The notes below the pieces were generated by a model, which saw only the letters and a program-made list of their open reading frames with translations, searched no databases and was not told the DNA's origin. Source: Mycobacteriales bacterium (GTDB taxonomy: Bacteria > Actinomycetota > Actinomycetes > Mycobacteriales > CADCTP01). Taken from it: a DNA stretch of 64,000 nt. Positions 26,234-34,277 of this stretch are shown here, piece by piece. Both the position numbers and the translations under genes were made by a program. The stretch covers positions 1 to 64,000 of the forward strand of contig DASYKU010000122.1 of assembly GCA_035995165.1 (NCBI GenBank), written 5' to 3'. Every line of letters starts with the position of its first letter. Position 1 is the stretch's first letter.

Positions 26234-26257
26234 GCGGACGCGGGGTCGCGTCGTGAG
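26221..26257. repeat. 14-bp direct repeat at the regulator-sensor junction
   Basis: GGTCGCGTCGTGAG occurs at 26221-26234 and again at 26244-26257, a 23-bp duplication period. Copy one carries the response-regulator stop and an overlapping GTGA start; that start opens a mini-ORF that ends at the TGA in copy two. Copy two also supplies the GTG (26253) of the sensor kinase. The ancestral arrangement was probably a simple GTGA overlap. Confidence 0.8.
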
Positions 26258-27650
26258 GGGTGGCGCCCGGATGCGGGGCGTCGGCCGGGAGCTGGGCCGG
26301 ATCCCGGTCCGCAACCGGGTCATCGCCGCGTTCACGCTCGGGTCGGTCGCGGTGTCGGTGATCGTCGCCGTGGTGACCTGGAACCTCACGACCGGCTACA
26401 TGATGCAGCAGCGCGAGCAGAGCGTGGACCGGCAGGCCATCCTCAACGCCCGCCTCGTCGACGGCGCCCTGGCCCGCAACGCGACCGACCTGGCGGCCCT
26501 GCTCACCGGTCTGGCCTCCTCGCCGGAGGCGGCGATCTTCGTCCGGCAGCCGGACGGCTGGATCTCCGGCGGCACGGTCTCGGACAACATCGGCCCGCAG
26601 GACATGCCGGCCGCGCTGCTGGCCGCGGCCGCCCGCGGCGACACCGCCCGGCAGCGGCTGCGGGTCGCCGGCACCCCGGTGGTCGCGGTGGCGATGACGC
26701 TGCCCCGGACCGGGGTCGCGTACGTCGAGGTGTTCCCGTTGCGGGACCTGGACCGGGCCTTCCGGTTCATCAGCCTGATGCTGCTCGGCGGGGTGCTGGC
26801 GACCGCGCTGCTCGGCGCCTCGACCGGCTGGTGGGCCAGCCGGCGGGCGTTGCGGCCGCTGACCGACCTGACCGCGGCCGCGGCCAGGATCGCGCACGGC
26901 GACCTGTCCACCCGGCTGCCGATCCGCGACGACAAGGACCTCGGCCCGCTGGCCGCGGCGTTCAACGAGACCGCCGGCGACCTGGAGGCGCGGGTGGCCC
27001 GGGACGCCCGGTTCGCCTCCGACGTCAGCCACGAGCTGCGCTCGCCGGTGACCACGATGGCCGCCGCGATGGAGGTGCTGGTCCGGCGCCGGGACGAGGT
27101 CTCGCCGGCCGCCCGGCACGCGATCGACCTGCTCGACACCGACCTGCGCCGGTTCCGCCGGCTGGTCGGCGACCTGCTGGAGATCTCCCGCATCGACCAG
27201 GGTGCGTTCCGGCTCTCGGCCGAGCGGCTGGACCTGGGCGAGCTGGTCGCGAACGTGGTCGCCCGGTCCTCGCCGGTGCCGGTCGAGGCGGCCGGCCCGG
27301 TGCCGGTGCTGGGCGACCGGCGCCGGCTGGAGCAGGTCGTGTCGAACCTGGTCGACAACGCCGAACGGCACGGGCGCGGGCTGGTCCGGATCGCGGTCTG
27401 CCGGGTCGACGGGCGGGCCCGGCTGGAGGTCGACGACGCCGGACCGGGCGTACCGGTGGTGGAGCGGGACCGGATCTTCGAGCGGTTCGCCCGGGTCTCG
27501 GACCGCGACCGGCACGTCGACGACACCGGCAGCGGGCTCGGGCTCGCCCTCGTCGCCCAGCACGTACGGCTGCACTCGGGCACGGTCGCGGTGACCGACC
27601 GGCCCGGCGGTGGAGCCCGGTTCGTGCTGGAGCTGGGCGGGCTCCCTTGA
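26253..27650 (+). CDS. two-component sensor histidine kinase
   Basis: A 465-residue membrane kinase. Transmembrane segments lie at about 24-46 and 167-190 with an extracytoplasmic sensor of about 120 residues between. A HAMP linker, a HisKA domain (SDVSHELRSPVTTM, phosphorylated His near 260) and an HATPase domain (NLVDNAERHG, TGSGLGLALV) follow. Architecture resembles MtrB-type kinases, though shorter. GTG 26253 overlaps the end of the mini-ORF created by the direct repeat; ATG 26271 is an alternative start. It phosphorylates the regulator encoded just upstream. The next small lipoprotein gene overlaps its stop. Confidence 0.92.
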   Translation: MRGGARMRGVGRELGRIPVRNRVIAAFTLGSVAVSVIVAVVTWNLTTGYMMQQREQSVDRQAILNARLVDGALARNATDLAALLTGLASSPEAAIFVRQPDGWISGGTVSDNIGPQDMPAALLAAAARGDTARQRLRVAGTPVVAVAMTLPRTGVAYVEVFPLRDLDRAFRFISLMLLGGVLATALLGASTGWWASRRALRPLTDLTAAAARIAHGDLSTRLPIRDDKDLGPLAAAFNETAGDLEARVARDARFASDVSHELRSPVTTMAAAMEVLVRRRDEVSPAARHAIDLLDTDLRRFRRLVGDLLEISRIDQGAFRLSAERLDLGELVANVVARSSPVPVEAAGPVPVLGDRRRLEQVVSNLVDNAERHGRGLVRIAVCRVDGRARLEVDDAGPGVPVVERDRIFERFARVSDRDRHVDDTGSGLGLALVAQHVRLHSGTVAVTDRPGGGARFVLELGGLP

Positions 27651-27865
27651 CCGGCGCCCCCGCGCGCAAGCGGGCGCTGGTGGCCGTGCTGGTCGGTGCG
27701 GCGCTGGCCGGGTGCGGGGTGAAGGCGCAGGGGGAGCCGGAGATCCTGCGGTCGCCGCCGGCTGCTCCGACCGCCACGCCGTCGGCGACCGAGCGGCCGA
27801 CCGCGACGGACCGGCCGACCCCGACCTCTTCCAGCGTGCTCAGACCGGCCCCGGCGACGCCCTGA
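27647..27865 (+). CDS. small lipoprotein following the sensor kinase
   Basis: A 72-residue protein: a short basic start, hydrophobic stretch and lipobox ending LAGC, then a Pro/Thr/Ala-rich tail (PTATPSATERPTATDRP) with no folded domain. The TTG at 27647 overlaps the kinase stop TGA (TTGA), with GGGCGGG upstream. It would be tethered outside the membrane beside the sensor and may modulate it; this is inferred from position only. The short length and composition make the call moderate. Confidence 0.6.
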   Translation: MTGAPARKRALVAVLVGAALAGCGVKAQGEPEILRSPPAAPTATPSATERPTATDRPTPTSSSVLRPAPATP

Positions 27866-27963
27866 CTCGTTGTCAGGCAACCGTCAGGCGAATACGGTCC
27901 GGAGCCCGGCTGTCCGGGAGATCGTGGTCTGGTCAGTTACCGCTCCCCGAGGAGGCTGACACG

Positions 27964-28326
27964 GTGACCCCCGCCGCCCCCGCAGCGCCGCAGTTCGTCG
28001 TCGACACCCACCGCGAGGGCACGACCGAGATCGTGGTCGTGCAGGGTGAGGTGGACATCGCGACCGCGCCGCTGCTGCGGGCCGTGCTGGACACGGTGGT
28101 GGCGCGGCGGCCGAGCCGGGTCGAGGTCGACCTGTCCGGTGCGACCTTCCTCGACGCGCACGCGCTGACCACGCTGGCCGCGGTCCGCCGCCGGCTGTTC
28201 TCCCGGCACGCCGTGCTGGTGCTGCGGGATCCCAGCCCGGTCGTGGTCCGGCTGCTGGAGCTGACCCGGATGACGCTGGCCTTCGAGATCGTGCCCGGGC
28301 CGGCCGAGGTCCGGCGTGCCGGGTAG
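27964..28326 (+). CDS. STAS-domain protein lacking the phospho-acceptor serine
   Basis: A 120-residue single STAS domain of the anti-sigma-factor-antagonist fold (EIVVVQGEVDIATAPLLRAVL, VEVDLSGATFLDAHALTTL). In SpoIIAA/RsbV antagonists the helix start reads D-S/T-S-G with a serine phosphorylated by the anti-sigma kinase; here it reads DAHA, so that switch is missing. It could be a constitutively active antagonist or bind something else. GTG 27964 follows GAGGAG by about nine bases. No anti-sigma kinase or sigma factor lies nearby. Confidence 0.8.
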   Translation: MTPAAPAAPQFVVDTHREGTTEIVVVQGEVDIATAPLLRAVLDTVVARRPSRVEVDLSGATFLDAHALTTLAAVRRRLFSRHAVLVLRDPSPVVVRLLELTRMTLAFEIVPGPAEVRRAG

Positions 28327-28332
28327 GGCGGA

Positions 28333-29046
28333 CTAGTAGTCCTCGGTGTCCTCGGTCCGGACCTCGACCACTCCGTCGACGTCGTTCAGCTCGGCCAGCA
28401 GCGCGGTGTTCGGCCCGGTGCCGCGCAGCTCCAGCCCCACCCGGACCAGCGGCGGGCCGGACTCGCCGCCCGGGCCGACGGAGGTGCCGGCCGGGGCCGT
28501 CTCGACCCGGGTCACGGCCCAGCCCGCGTTCGTACAGGTGGCCAGGACGTCCCGCAGGACACCCCGGCCGTCGACGTACGTGCAGGACAGCGCCGCGGTG
28601 GCGGGTTGCCGTCCGGACAGCCGCTGGGCCAGCGGGGTCAGGCCGTAGAGCACGCCGAAGTGCCCGGCCGTGCACAGCAGCGCCAGCAGCGGCAGGCCGG
28701 CGGCGGCCGCGGTGCCGATGGCGGCGGTGAGCCAGATCGTGGCGGCGGTCGTCAGCCCGCGGACCGCGCCGCGCTGGACGAAGATCAGCCCGGCGCCGAT
28801 GAACCCGAGCCCGGACACGATCTGGGCCGCGACCCGGGACGGGTCGAACACCACCTGGCCGGGGACCACGACGTCCTGGAAGCCGTACTTGCTGACGAGC
28901 AGGAACAGCGCCGAGCCGAGCCCGACGATCGTGTGCGTGCGCAGCCCGGCCGACTTCTGCCGCAGCTGCCGTTCGAGGCCGATGACCGCCGACAACGCGA
29001 ACGCGAGCGCCAGCTCGCCCACCTGAGCCCAACCCTGGCCGTTCAT
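28333..29046 (-). CDS. MgtC/SapB-family membrane protein
   Basis: A 237-residue protein with about five transmembrane helices. The segments ALSAVIGLERQLRQKSAGLR and HTIVGLGSALFLLVS, then QIVSGLGFIGAGLIF, are the MgtC/SapB signature. A soluble C-terminal domain of about 90 residues resembles an ACT-like fold and ends in an acidic RTEDTEDY. MgtC proteins help survival at low magnesium and modulate the F-ATPase in some bacteria; the role here is unknown. ATG 29046 has no clear binding site, so the message may be leaderless. It is divergent from the CtaG-like gene and converges on the STAS gene. Confidence 0.88.
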   Translation of the reverse strand: MNGQGWAQVGELALAFALSAVIGLERQLRQKSAGLRTHTIVGLGSALFLLVSKYGFQDVVVPGQVVFDPSRVAAQIVSGLGFIGAGLIFVQRGAVRGLTTAATIWLTAAIGTAAAAGLPLLALLCTAGHFGVLYGLTPLAQRLSGRQPATAALSCTYVDGRGVLRDVLATCTNAGWAVTRVETAPAGTSVGPGGESGPPLVRVGLELRGTGPNTALLAELNDVDGVVEVRTEDTEDY

Positions 29047-29125
29047 CGGCGGGAGACTAGTACCCGGACCCGGACGGACCACCCCGGGCGGGAACCGTCC
29101 GGGGTTCGCGTGCGACCGTGGGGTT

Positions 29126-30088
29126 GTGAACCTCCCTCCGCTCGAGCTCGGGCAGCTGGCCGGGCAGGCGCAGGGCCGCCCCGGCGTGCTCGTCGCGGTG
29201 GGCCTGGCGGCGGTGGCATACCTGATCGGGGCCGCCCGGGTCCGGGGCTGGCCGATCGGCCGGACCGCGGCGTTCCTCGGCGGTCTCTTGGTCGTCGTGG
29301 TGGCCACCTGCAGCGGCATCGAGCCGTACGGGCAGGTGCTGGAGTGGATGCACATGATCGAGCACCTGCTGCTCATCATGGTCGCGCCGGTGCTGCTGGC
29401 GATCGGCTCGCCGCTGCAGCTGGTCTCGGACGCGCTGCCGGCCCGCGGCTCGGCGGCCTGGCAGGCGTTCCTCAACCGGCCGGTGGTCGGCTGGCTGACC
29501 TCGCCCGCGTTCGCCGCCGGGGTGTACGCGGTCGCGGTCATCGGCGTGCACCTCACCGGGATCATGGACCGGGCGATGGCCGACCAGAACGTGCACGTGC
29601 TGGAGGAGCTGGCCTACCTCGTCGCCGGGATGCTGCTGTTCCAGCTCGTCTTCGGTCGCCGGCCCGGACCCTGGCAGCTGTCCGGCGGCGCCCGGATGGC
29701 GCTGCTCGCCCTGGTCACGCCGGTGGACACGGTGGTCGGCGTGGTGCTGCTGCAGACCGGCACCGTCGAGGGCGGCCTCGGCGACGCCGGCCACCTGCAC
29801 GCCCGGCCGGACTGGGCGCTGTCGGCGGCCTCGGACACGGTCGCGGCCGGCACCACCATGTGGATCGGCGGCACCGGCCTGATGGCGCTGCTCATGCTCG
29901 TGGTGGGGCTGGTCTGGCTGCACGGCCGGGCGCCGGCGGCCCTCCAGCCGGGCTGGACCGAGCGGGCCCGGATGTCGACGATGGCCGAGCGGACCGGCCA
30001 GCCGGAGTCGGCCGACCTGGACGACGACGATGCCGCGCTGGCGGCGTACAACCGGTGGCTGGCGAAGATGGCCGAGCGGGAGCACTAG
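29126..30088 (+). CDS. CtaG-like cytochrome c oxidase assembly membrane protein
   Basis: A 320-residue protein with seven or so transmembrane segments of the caa3_CtaG family. Conserved histidines lie in WMHMIEHLLLIMVAPVLLA and in VIGVHLTGIMD and NVHVLEELAYLVAG, as expected for a copper-delivery role in oxidase assembly. The C-terminal tail is acidic and soluble (ADLDDDDAALAAYNRWL). GTG 29126 is chosen as the earliest good start. It stands alone, away from oxidase genes. The last four bases overlap the convergent SDR gene. Confidence 0.85.
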   Translation: MNLPPLELGQLAGQAQGRPGVLVAVGLAAVAYLIGAARVRGWPIGRTAAFLGGLLVVVVATCSGIEPYGQVLEWMHMIEHLLLIMVAPVLLAIGSPLQLVSDALPARGSAAWQAFLNRPVVGWLTSPAFAAGVYAVAVIGVHLTGIMDRAMADQNVHVLEELAYLVAGMLLFQLVFGRRPGPWQLSGGARMALLALVTPVDTVVGVVLLQTGTVEGGLGDAGHLHARPDWALSAASDTVAAGTTMWIGGTGLMALLMLVVGLVWLHGRAPAALQPGWTERARMSTMAERTGQPESADLDDDDAALAAYNRWLAKMAEREH

Positions 30089-30834
30089 CCCGAGATCGTC
30101 GGGCGGCCGCCGTCGACGGAGATCCGCTGGCCGTTGACGTACGAGGCCGCGTCCGAGACCAGGAAGCCGACCACGTCGGCGACGTCCTCGGGCCGGCACA
30201 CCCGGCCGTACGGGAACCGCGGATCCAGTGCGGCCGCCGCCTCGACCCCGGCGACCGCGCGGGCCAGCCGGTCGCCCATGTCGGTCACGACCAGCCCGGG
30301 CGCGACGACGTTGGTGTGGATGCCGTGCCGCAGCTCCTCCAGCGCGAGCGTCGCGGCCAGCCCCTCCAGCGCCAGCTTCCCCATCATGTACGGCGACCCG
30401 CCCGGCATCGCGTGCGCCGCGTTCACGCTGGAGATCAGCACGACGTCGCCGCGCTCGAGCGCCCGCATCTGCGGCACCAGCGCCTGACAGAGCCAGTACG
30501 GCCCGTACGCCAGGGTCCGCAGGACCCGCTCCAGCTCGGCCGGGTCGGTGTCGACGACGGTGTTGCCGCGGGACGCGATCCCGGCGTTGCAGACCAGCAC
30601 GTCGACCTGCCCGAAGTCGGCGACCACGGCCGCGGCCAGCGCCGCGCACTCGTCCCGGTCGGCGACGTCGGCCTGGTACGCGCGGCCGCCGATCCCGGCC
30701 GCGGTGGCCTCGGCCGCCTCGCGGTCCCGCCGGTAGTTGACCGCGACCGTGCACCCGTCCGCGGCCAGCCGCCGGCTGATCGCCCGCCCGATCCCGCGCC
30801 CACCCCCGGTCACCAACGCCACCCGTCCGGCCAT
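30085..30834 (-). CDS. SDR-family oxidoreductase (FabG-like)
   Basis: A 249-residue classical short-chain dehydrogenase: TGGGRGIG (9-16) for NAD(P), NAG in VLVCNAGIAS, the catalytic Ser in VVLISSVNAA and YxxxK as YMMGK (near 150-154). The C-terminus VNGQRISVDGG is FabG-like. ATG 30834 is 22 bases after the stop of a second SDR gene in the same direction, so they form an operon and may act on successive steps of one substrate. Substrate unknown. Confidence 0.87.
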   Translation of the reverse strand: MAGRVALVTGGGRGIGRAISRRLAADGCTVAVNYRRDREAAEATAAGIGGRAYQADVADRDECAALAAAVVADFGQVDVLVCNAGIASRGNTVVDTDPAELERVLRTLAYGPYWLCQALVPQMRALERGDVVLISSVNAAHAMPGGSPYMMGKLALEGLAATLALEELRHGIHTNVVAPGLVVTDMGDRLARAVAGVEAAAALDPRFPYGRVCRPEDVADVVGFLVSDAASYVNGQRISVDGGRPTISG

Positions 30835-30856
30835 CCGGCGCCTCCGTTCAATCGGT

Positions 30857-31618
30857 TCAGTCGTGAGCGCCGGGCACGGTCTGGTCCCAGTCCAGGACGG
30901 AGCCTGTCACGACCCCGCTGCGGTCCGACAGCAGGAAGACGACCATCTCGGCGATCTCGTCCGGCTGGCCGAGGCGGCCCATCGGCAGCTCGGCCGCGGC
31001 CTTCGCGGCCCAGTCGCCGGACGCGCCGTGGGCGGCCCGCTGCACCGCCGCCTCGCCCTCGGTCTCGGTCCAGCCGATGTCCAGGCCGTTGATCCGGATC
31101 CGGTCGAACCGGTGCGCGTACGCGGCGTTGCGGGTCAGCCCGGCCAGCCCCGCCTTGGCCGCCACGTACGCGGCCAGGTACGGCTGCCCGCCGAGCTCCG
31201 ACGCCGAGATCACGTTGACGATCGAGCCCGGCGCGGCGCGGCGGACCATGTCCGCCACGGCCGCCTGCATGAGGAAGAACGGGCCGCGCAGGTTCACCGC
31301 CAGGTGCGCGTCGAACAGCTCCGGCGTGGTCTCCAGCAGCGTTCCCCGGGTGACCAGCCCGGCGGCGTTGACCAGGCAGTCGAGCCGGCCGTTGGCGGCC
31401 ACGGTGGTCGCGACGGCGGCCCGGACCTGCGCCACGTCGGTCACGTCGCAGGGGACGTACGTGGCGCCCAGCCGGTCGGCCACCGCCGCCCCGAGTGACT
31501 CCCGGCGCCCGGTGATCACCACCCGGGCACCCTCGCGCACGGCTGCGGCCGCGACGGCCGCGCCGACCCCCTGCGTACCGCCGCTGACCAGCACGACCCG
31601 GTCGTGGAGCAGGCTCAC
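30857..31618 (-). CDS. SDR-family oxidoreductase
   Basis: A 253-residue short-chain dehydrogenase: SGGTQGVG binds the cofactor, VNAAGLV replaces NAG, and the catalytic Ser and YVAAK (ISASELGGQPYLAAYVAAK) are in place. It is more distant from FabG than its neighbour and has an insertion near EGEAAVQRAAHGASGDW. The GTG at 31618 has no Shine-Dalgarno but overlaps (GTGA) the stop of an eight-codon open frame, MTNDLYLT, beginning at 31641, which could couple translation. It precedes the second SDR gene. Confidence 0.85.
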   Translation of the reverse strand: MSLLHDRVVLVSGGTQGVGAAVAAAAVREGARVVITGRRESLGAAVADRLGATYVPCDVTDVAQVRAAVATTVAANGRLDCLVNAAGLVTRGTLLETTPELFDAHLAVNLRGPFFLMQAAVADMVRRAAPGSIVNVISASELGGQPYLAAYVAAKAGLAGLTRNAAYAHRFDRIRINGLDIGWTETEGEAAVQRAAHGASGDWAAKAAAELPMGRLGQPDEIAEMVVFLLSDRSGVVTGSVLDWDQTVPGAHD

Positions 31619-31807
31619 GTCAGGTACAGATCGTTCGTCATGGTGTCAGCGTCGGAGCACTGCGCCACCGGGTCAACGCTCTGCTGGGCCAGTAGCCCGT
31701 CGGAGACGGTGAGATGCAGCACCCCGGCCGGTGACCAGGCGTGTCGGCGCTGTGATGCCTTGCCCGGAGACCGTGCGGAATCGGTTCCGAAGAGGGAAAA
31801 TTCCCGC

Positions 31808-32647
31808 GTGAGCGACGGTGTGCTGCCCGACGAGAGGCGGGGCGACGCGCCGGAGGAGCGTGGCCGCGGCGAGGACCGCGCCGCGATCGGGCGGCGGGAC
31901 GCACCGGAGAGCCGGCGGGCGGTGCGGGCCACCGTGGCCGCCGCCTCGGCGCTGCGGCACTCGCTGCGGCGCGACCCGGCTCCGGTCCTGGTCGACCTGA
32001 CCGAGCTGGCCAAGGAGCTGCACAAGGTCCGGACCATGCCCGAGACGCTGGACCGGATCGCCCGGCTGGCGCTGCGGGCAGTGCCCGCGGCCGAGCGCGC
32101 CAGCGTCACGCTGCCGGGGCTGATCACGGCGGCCGCGACCGACGGCCTGGCCCGCCGGCTCGACGGCCTGCAGTACGGCGCGGGCGCCGGCCCCACGCTC
32201 GACGCGCTCGCGGCGGTCCCGGCCGAGCCGGTGGCGGACCTGGCCGGGCTCCCCGGCCCGCGCTGGCGCGACTTCCCGGCCGCCGCGGTCCGGGCCGGCG
32301 CGCACAGCGTGCTGTCCTGCCCGCTGGTGCTCGGCGGCGAGACGCTCGGCGCGCTGACCCTCTACGCCGGGCCGGCCGGGGCGTTCGGGCCGCGGACGAG
32401 GACGCTCGCGGCGGCGTACGCGACCCATGCGGGGGCCGCGCTGGCCCGCGCGGCCGAGCACGAACAGGCCGTCCAGCTGCGGCAGGCGGTCGCCTCGAAC
32501 CCGGTCATCGGCGCGGCGATCGGCATCCTCGTGGGCACCGAGCGGATCACCGAGGCCGAGGCGTTCGACCGGCTGCGGGTGGCCAGCCAGCACAGCAACC
32601 GCAAGCTCCGCGACATCGCGGCCGAGATCGTCGCCCGCGGCCGCTAG
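31808..32647 (+). CDS. GAF-ANTAR RNA-binding regulator
   Basis: A 279-residue protein. After a basic, probably unstructured start of 50 residues, a GAF sensor domain lies at about 75-215 (YGAGAGPTLDALA, SVLSCPLVLGGETLGALTLY). An ANTAR domain ends the protein (QAVASNPVIGAAIGILVG, FDRLRVASQHSNRKLRDIA); ANTAR binds paired RNA hairpins to prevent termination. It differs from receiver-ANTAR proteins in sensing a small ligand or stress through GAF. GTG 31808 is preceded by a purine run and by the inverted repeat GGGAA-AA-TTCCC (31794-31805), a possible operator. RNA targets are not evident in this window. Confidence 0.87.
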   Translation: MSDGVLPDERRGDAPEERGRGEDRAAIGRRDAPESRRAVRATVAAASALRHSLRRDPAPVLVDLTELAKELHKVRTMPETLDRIARLALRAVPAAERASVTLPGLITAAATDGLARRLDGLQYGAGAGPTLDALAAVPAEPVADLAGLPGPRWRDFPAAAVRAGAHSVLSCPLVLGGETLGALTLYAGPAGAFGPRTRTLAAAYATHAGAALARAAEHEQAVQLRQAVASNPVIGAAIGILVGTERITEAEAFDRLRVASQHSNRKLRDIAAEIVARGR

Positions 32648-32657
32648 CGTGGCCGGT

Positions 32658-32999
32658 ATGGGCGAGTTGTGGCACCTGGCCGACCGGGCGGAGTGGGAGG
32701 CGGCGCGGCCGACGGGCCGGTACGAGCGGTCGACGCGGGGGTTGAGCCTGGCCGAGGTGGGATTCGTGCACACCTCCCGGCCGGAGCAGCTGGCCGGGGT
32801 GGCGGAGGCGTTCTACGCGGACGCCGAGGACCTCGTGCTACTGCGCATCGACCCGGCGAGGATCCCGGCCCAGATCCGGGTCGAGGACGGCTTCCCGCAC
32901 GTGTACGGGCCGATCCCGGTCGAGGCGGTCACCGCGGCCGAGCCGGTGAGCCGGAACGCCGCCGGGCAGCTGGTGCTGCCCGGCGACGCGACCAGTTAG
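32658..32999 (+). CDS. DUF952-family protein
   Basis: A 113-residue protein with the family landmarks LWHLADRAEWEAA, GFVHTSRPEQLAGVA (usually FIHLS), DLVLLRIDP and FPHVYGPIPVEAV. The fold resembles ADP-ribosyltransferase-like proteins, but activity is not established. ATG 32658 lies 10 bases after the ANTAR gene, so they may be co-transcribed. Its stop overlaps the stop of the convergent MetE-like gene by four bases. Confidence 0.85.
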   Translation: MGELWHLADRAEWEAARPTGRYERSTRGLSLAEVGFVHTSRPEQLAGVAEAFYADAEDLVLLRIDPARIPAQIRVEDGFPHVYGPIPVEAVTAAEPVSRNAAGQLVLPGDATS

Positions 33000-34153
33000 A
33001 GGCCGAGCTTCTCGGCCGCCGCCCGGGTGCCCTCGATCCGGTTCGAGATCTTCTCGAACGCGACGTCGCGGGCGTAGTCCGGCGACCCGTGCGACGGCTT
33101 CTCGTCGATCGAGAACGGCGAGAACCCGCAGTCGTCGGTGGAGCCCAGCCGCTCCTTGGGGATGAAGTTCGCGGCCCGGATCAGCTGGTCGCGGACCTCC
33201 TCGGGCTTCTCCGCCCGCGGCATGACCGGCGAGATCACGCCGATGAAGCACATCTGGTCGTCCCGGCTGTGCTGTCCGACCAGCTGGTAGACCGAGTCCC
33301 GGTCCCGCTCGCTGGCCAGCTGCATGAGGAAGTAGCCGGCGTCGAGCTGGAACATGCTCGGCAGCAGGTCGCTGTACGGCACGTCCGCGCTGTGCACCGA
33401 GTCCCGGTCGCCGCCGGGGCAGGTGTGCACGCCGATGTTGCGGCGCTCCTCCGCGCTGAACCGGGCGAAGACCCGGTTGTCCAGCTCGATGAAGTGCGAC
33501 AGCATCCCGCGCCCGGTCCAGGGGTTGCGCGGGTCGGCCCGGGTGGCGAGCCGGCCCTCGGTGAAGTCCATCGAGACCCGCACCGCGCCGGCCTCGAACG
33601 CGTGCCGGATGTCCTTCTCGCACTCGTCGACCAGGTCGTCCTCGAACTGCTGGCGCGAGTAGCCGTCGATCTCCTCGTCCAGCGGGTAGAGCAGCAGCAG
33701 CATCGAGGGCGCGATGACCGCCTGCTTCATCGGCTTGTGCGCGTACCCGATGGACTTGGCCAGGGTGTCGCCGGCGAAGTTCTTGTAGCGGAACGGTCCG
33801 CCGGTGAGCTTGGGCAGCTGCCGGTTGTGGCCGTCGGCGAAGATCGCGAAGAACTGCCCGCCGGTCCCGGCCAGGTGGTCGGCCAGCCCGGTACCGCCGA
33901 GGGTATCGGTCACCGGGTACGTGGCGAAGCTGGACCAGCGTTGCTCGCCGTCGGAGATGATCGGCGACCCGGTCGCCTCGAACCGCTCGATGGAGTCCTT
34001 GACCGCGGCATCCTGCTCGGACTCGAGCTGGTCCTTGCCGATCTTGCCCGCGTCGTAGTCCGCGTACGCGGCCTGCAGCGAGGACGGCCGGGGGAGCGAG
34101 CCGACCGGTTCGGTCGGGATCCCGGTGTCGGCTCGCGGGTCGTAGTCAGCCAT
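32996..34153 (-). CDS. MetE-core methyltransferase (cobalamin-independent methionine synthase-like)
   Basis: A 385-residue protein matching only the C-terminal catalytic barrel of MetE; the N-terminal folate-binding half of the 750-residue enzyme is absent. Probable zinc ligands are the His and Cys of GVHTCPGGD and the Cys of STDDCGFSPF, with Glu in LASERDRD. Such core enzymes take methyl groups from donors other than folate, for example methylcobalamin or corrinoid proteins in archaea; the donor here is unknown. ATG 34153 follows AGGGAG by eight bases. A near-perfect palindrome upstream (34180-34195) suggests regulation. Confidence 0.85.
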   Translation of the reverse strand: MADYDPRADTGIPTEPVGSLPRPSSLQAAYADYDAGKIGKDQLESEQDAAVKDSIERFEATGSPIISDGEQRWSSFATYPVTDTLGGTGLADHLAGTGGQFFAIFADGHNRQLPKLTGGPFRYKNFAGDTLAKSIGYAHKPMKQAVIAPSMLLLLYPLDEEIDGYSRQQFEDDLVDECEKDIRHAFEAGAVRVSMDFTEGRLATRADPRNPWTGRGMLSHFIELDNRVFARFSAEERRNIGVHTCPGGDRDSVHSADVPYSDLLPSMFQLDAGYFLMQLASERDRDSVYQLVGQHSRDDQMCFIGVISPVMPRAEKPEEVRDQLIRAANFIPKERLGSTDDCGFSPFSIDEKPSHGSPDYARDVAFEKISNRIEGTRAAAEKLGL

Positions 34154-34179
34154 GCCGTCGTCTCCCTCGTGATCGAGTA

Positions 34180-34195
34180 TGTGACGCGCGACACA
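34180..34195. promoter_or_regulatory. palindromic operator candidate upstream of MetE-like gene
   Basis: TGTGACGC and GCGACACA form an almost perfect 16-bp palindrome (seven of eight pairs), 27 bases before the MetE-like start on the minus strand. The TGTG/CACA ends are like those of GntR- or Crp-type sites, but the spacing is not Crp-like. No regulator gene is next to it. Confidence 0.45.
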
Positions 34196-34227
34196 ACGTA
34201 GCCGGGCCGGAGCGGGGGCGACAACGG

Positions 34228-34265
34228 CGGAGGCCGCCGGTCCCGGCTGGGATCGGCGGCCTCCG
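34228..34265 (-). terminator. strong hairpin after the quaternary-amine ABC operon
   Basis: CGGAGGCCGCCG (34228-34239) and CGGCGGCCTCCG (34254-34265) form a perfect 12-bp stem with a 14-base loop, 12 bases beyond the stop of the binding-protein gene. There is no clear U run, as is common in actinobacteria. It lies between that operon's end and the promoter side of the MetE-like gene, so it can insulate the two. Confidence 0.75.
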
Positions 34266-34277
34266 GGGCAGTGCGGG

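Noticed and set aside
34228-34265. Hairpin considered as a riboswitch or attenuator for the MetE-like gene
   Set aside because: The MetE-like gene reads away from it and it lies just after the stop of the ABC operon, so a terminator is the simpler call.
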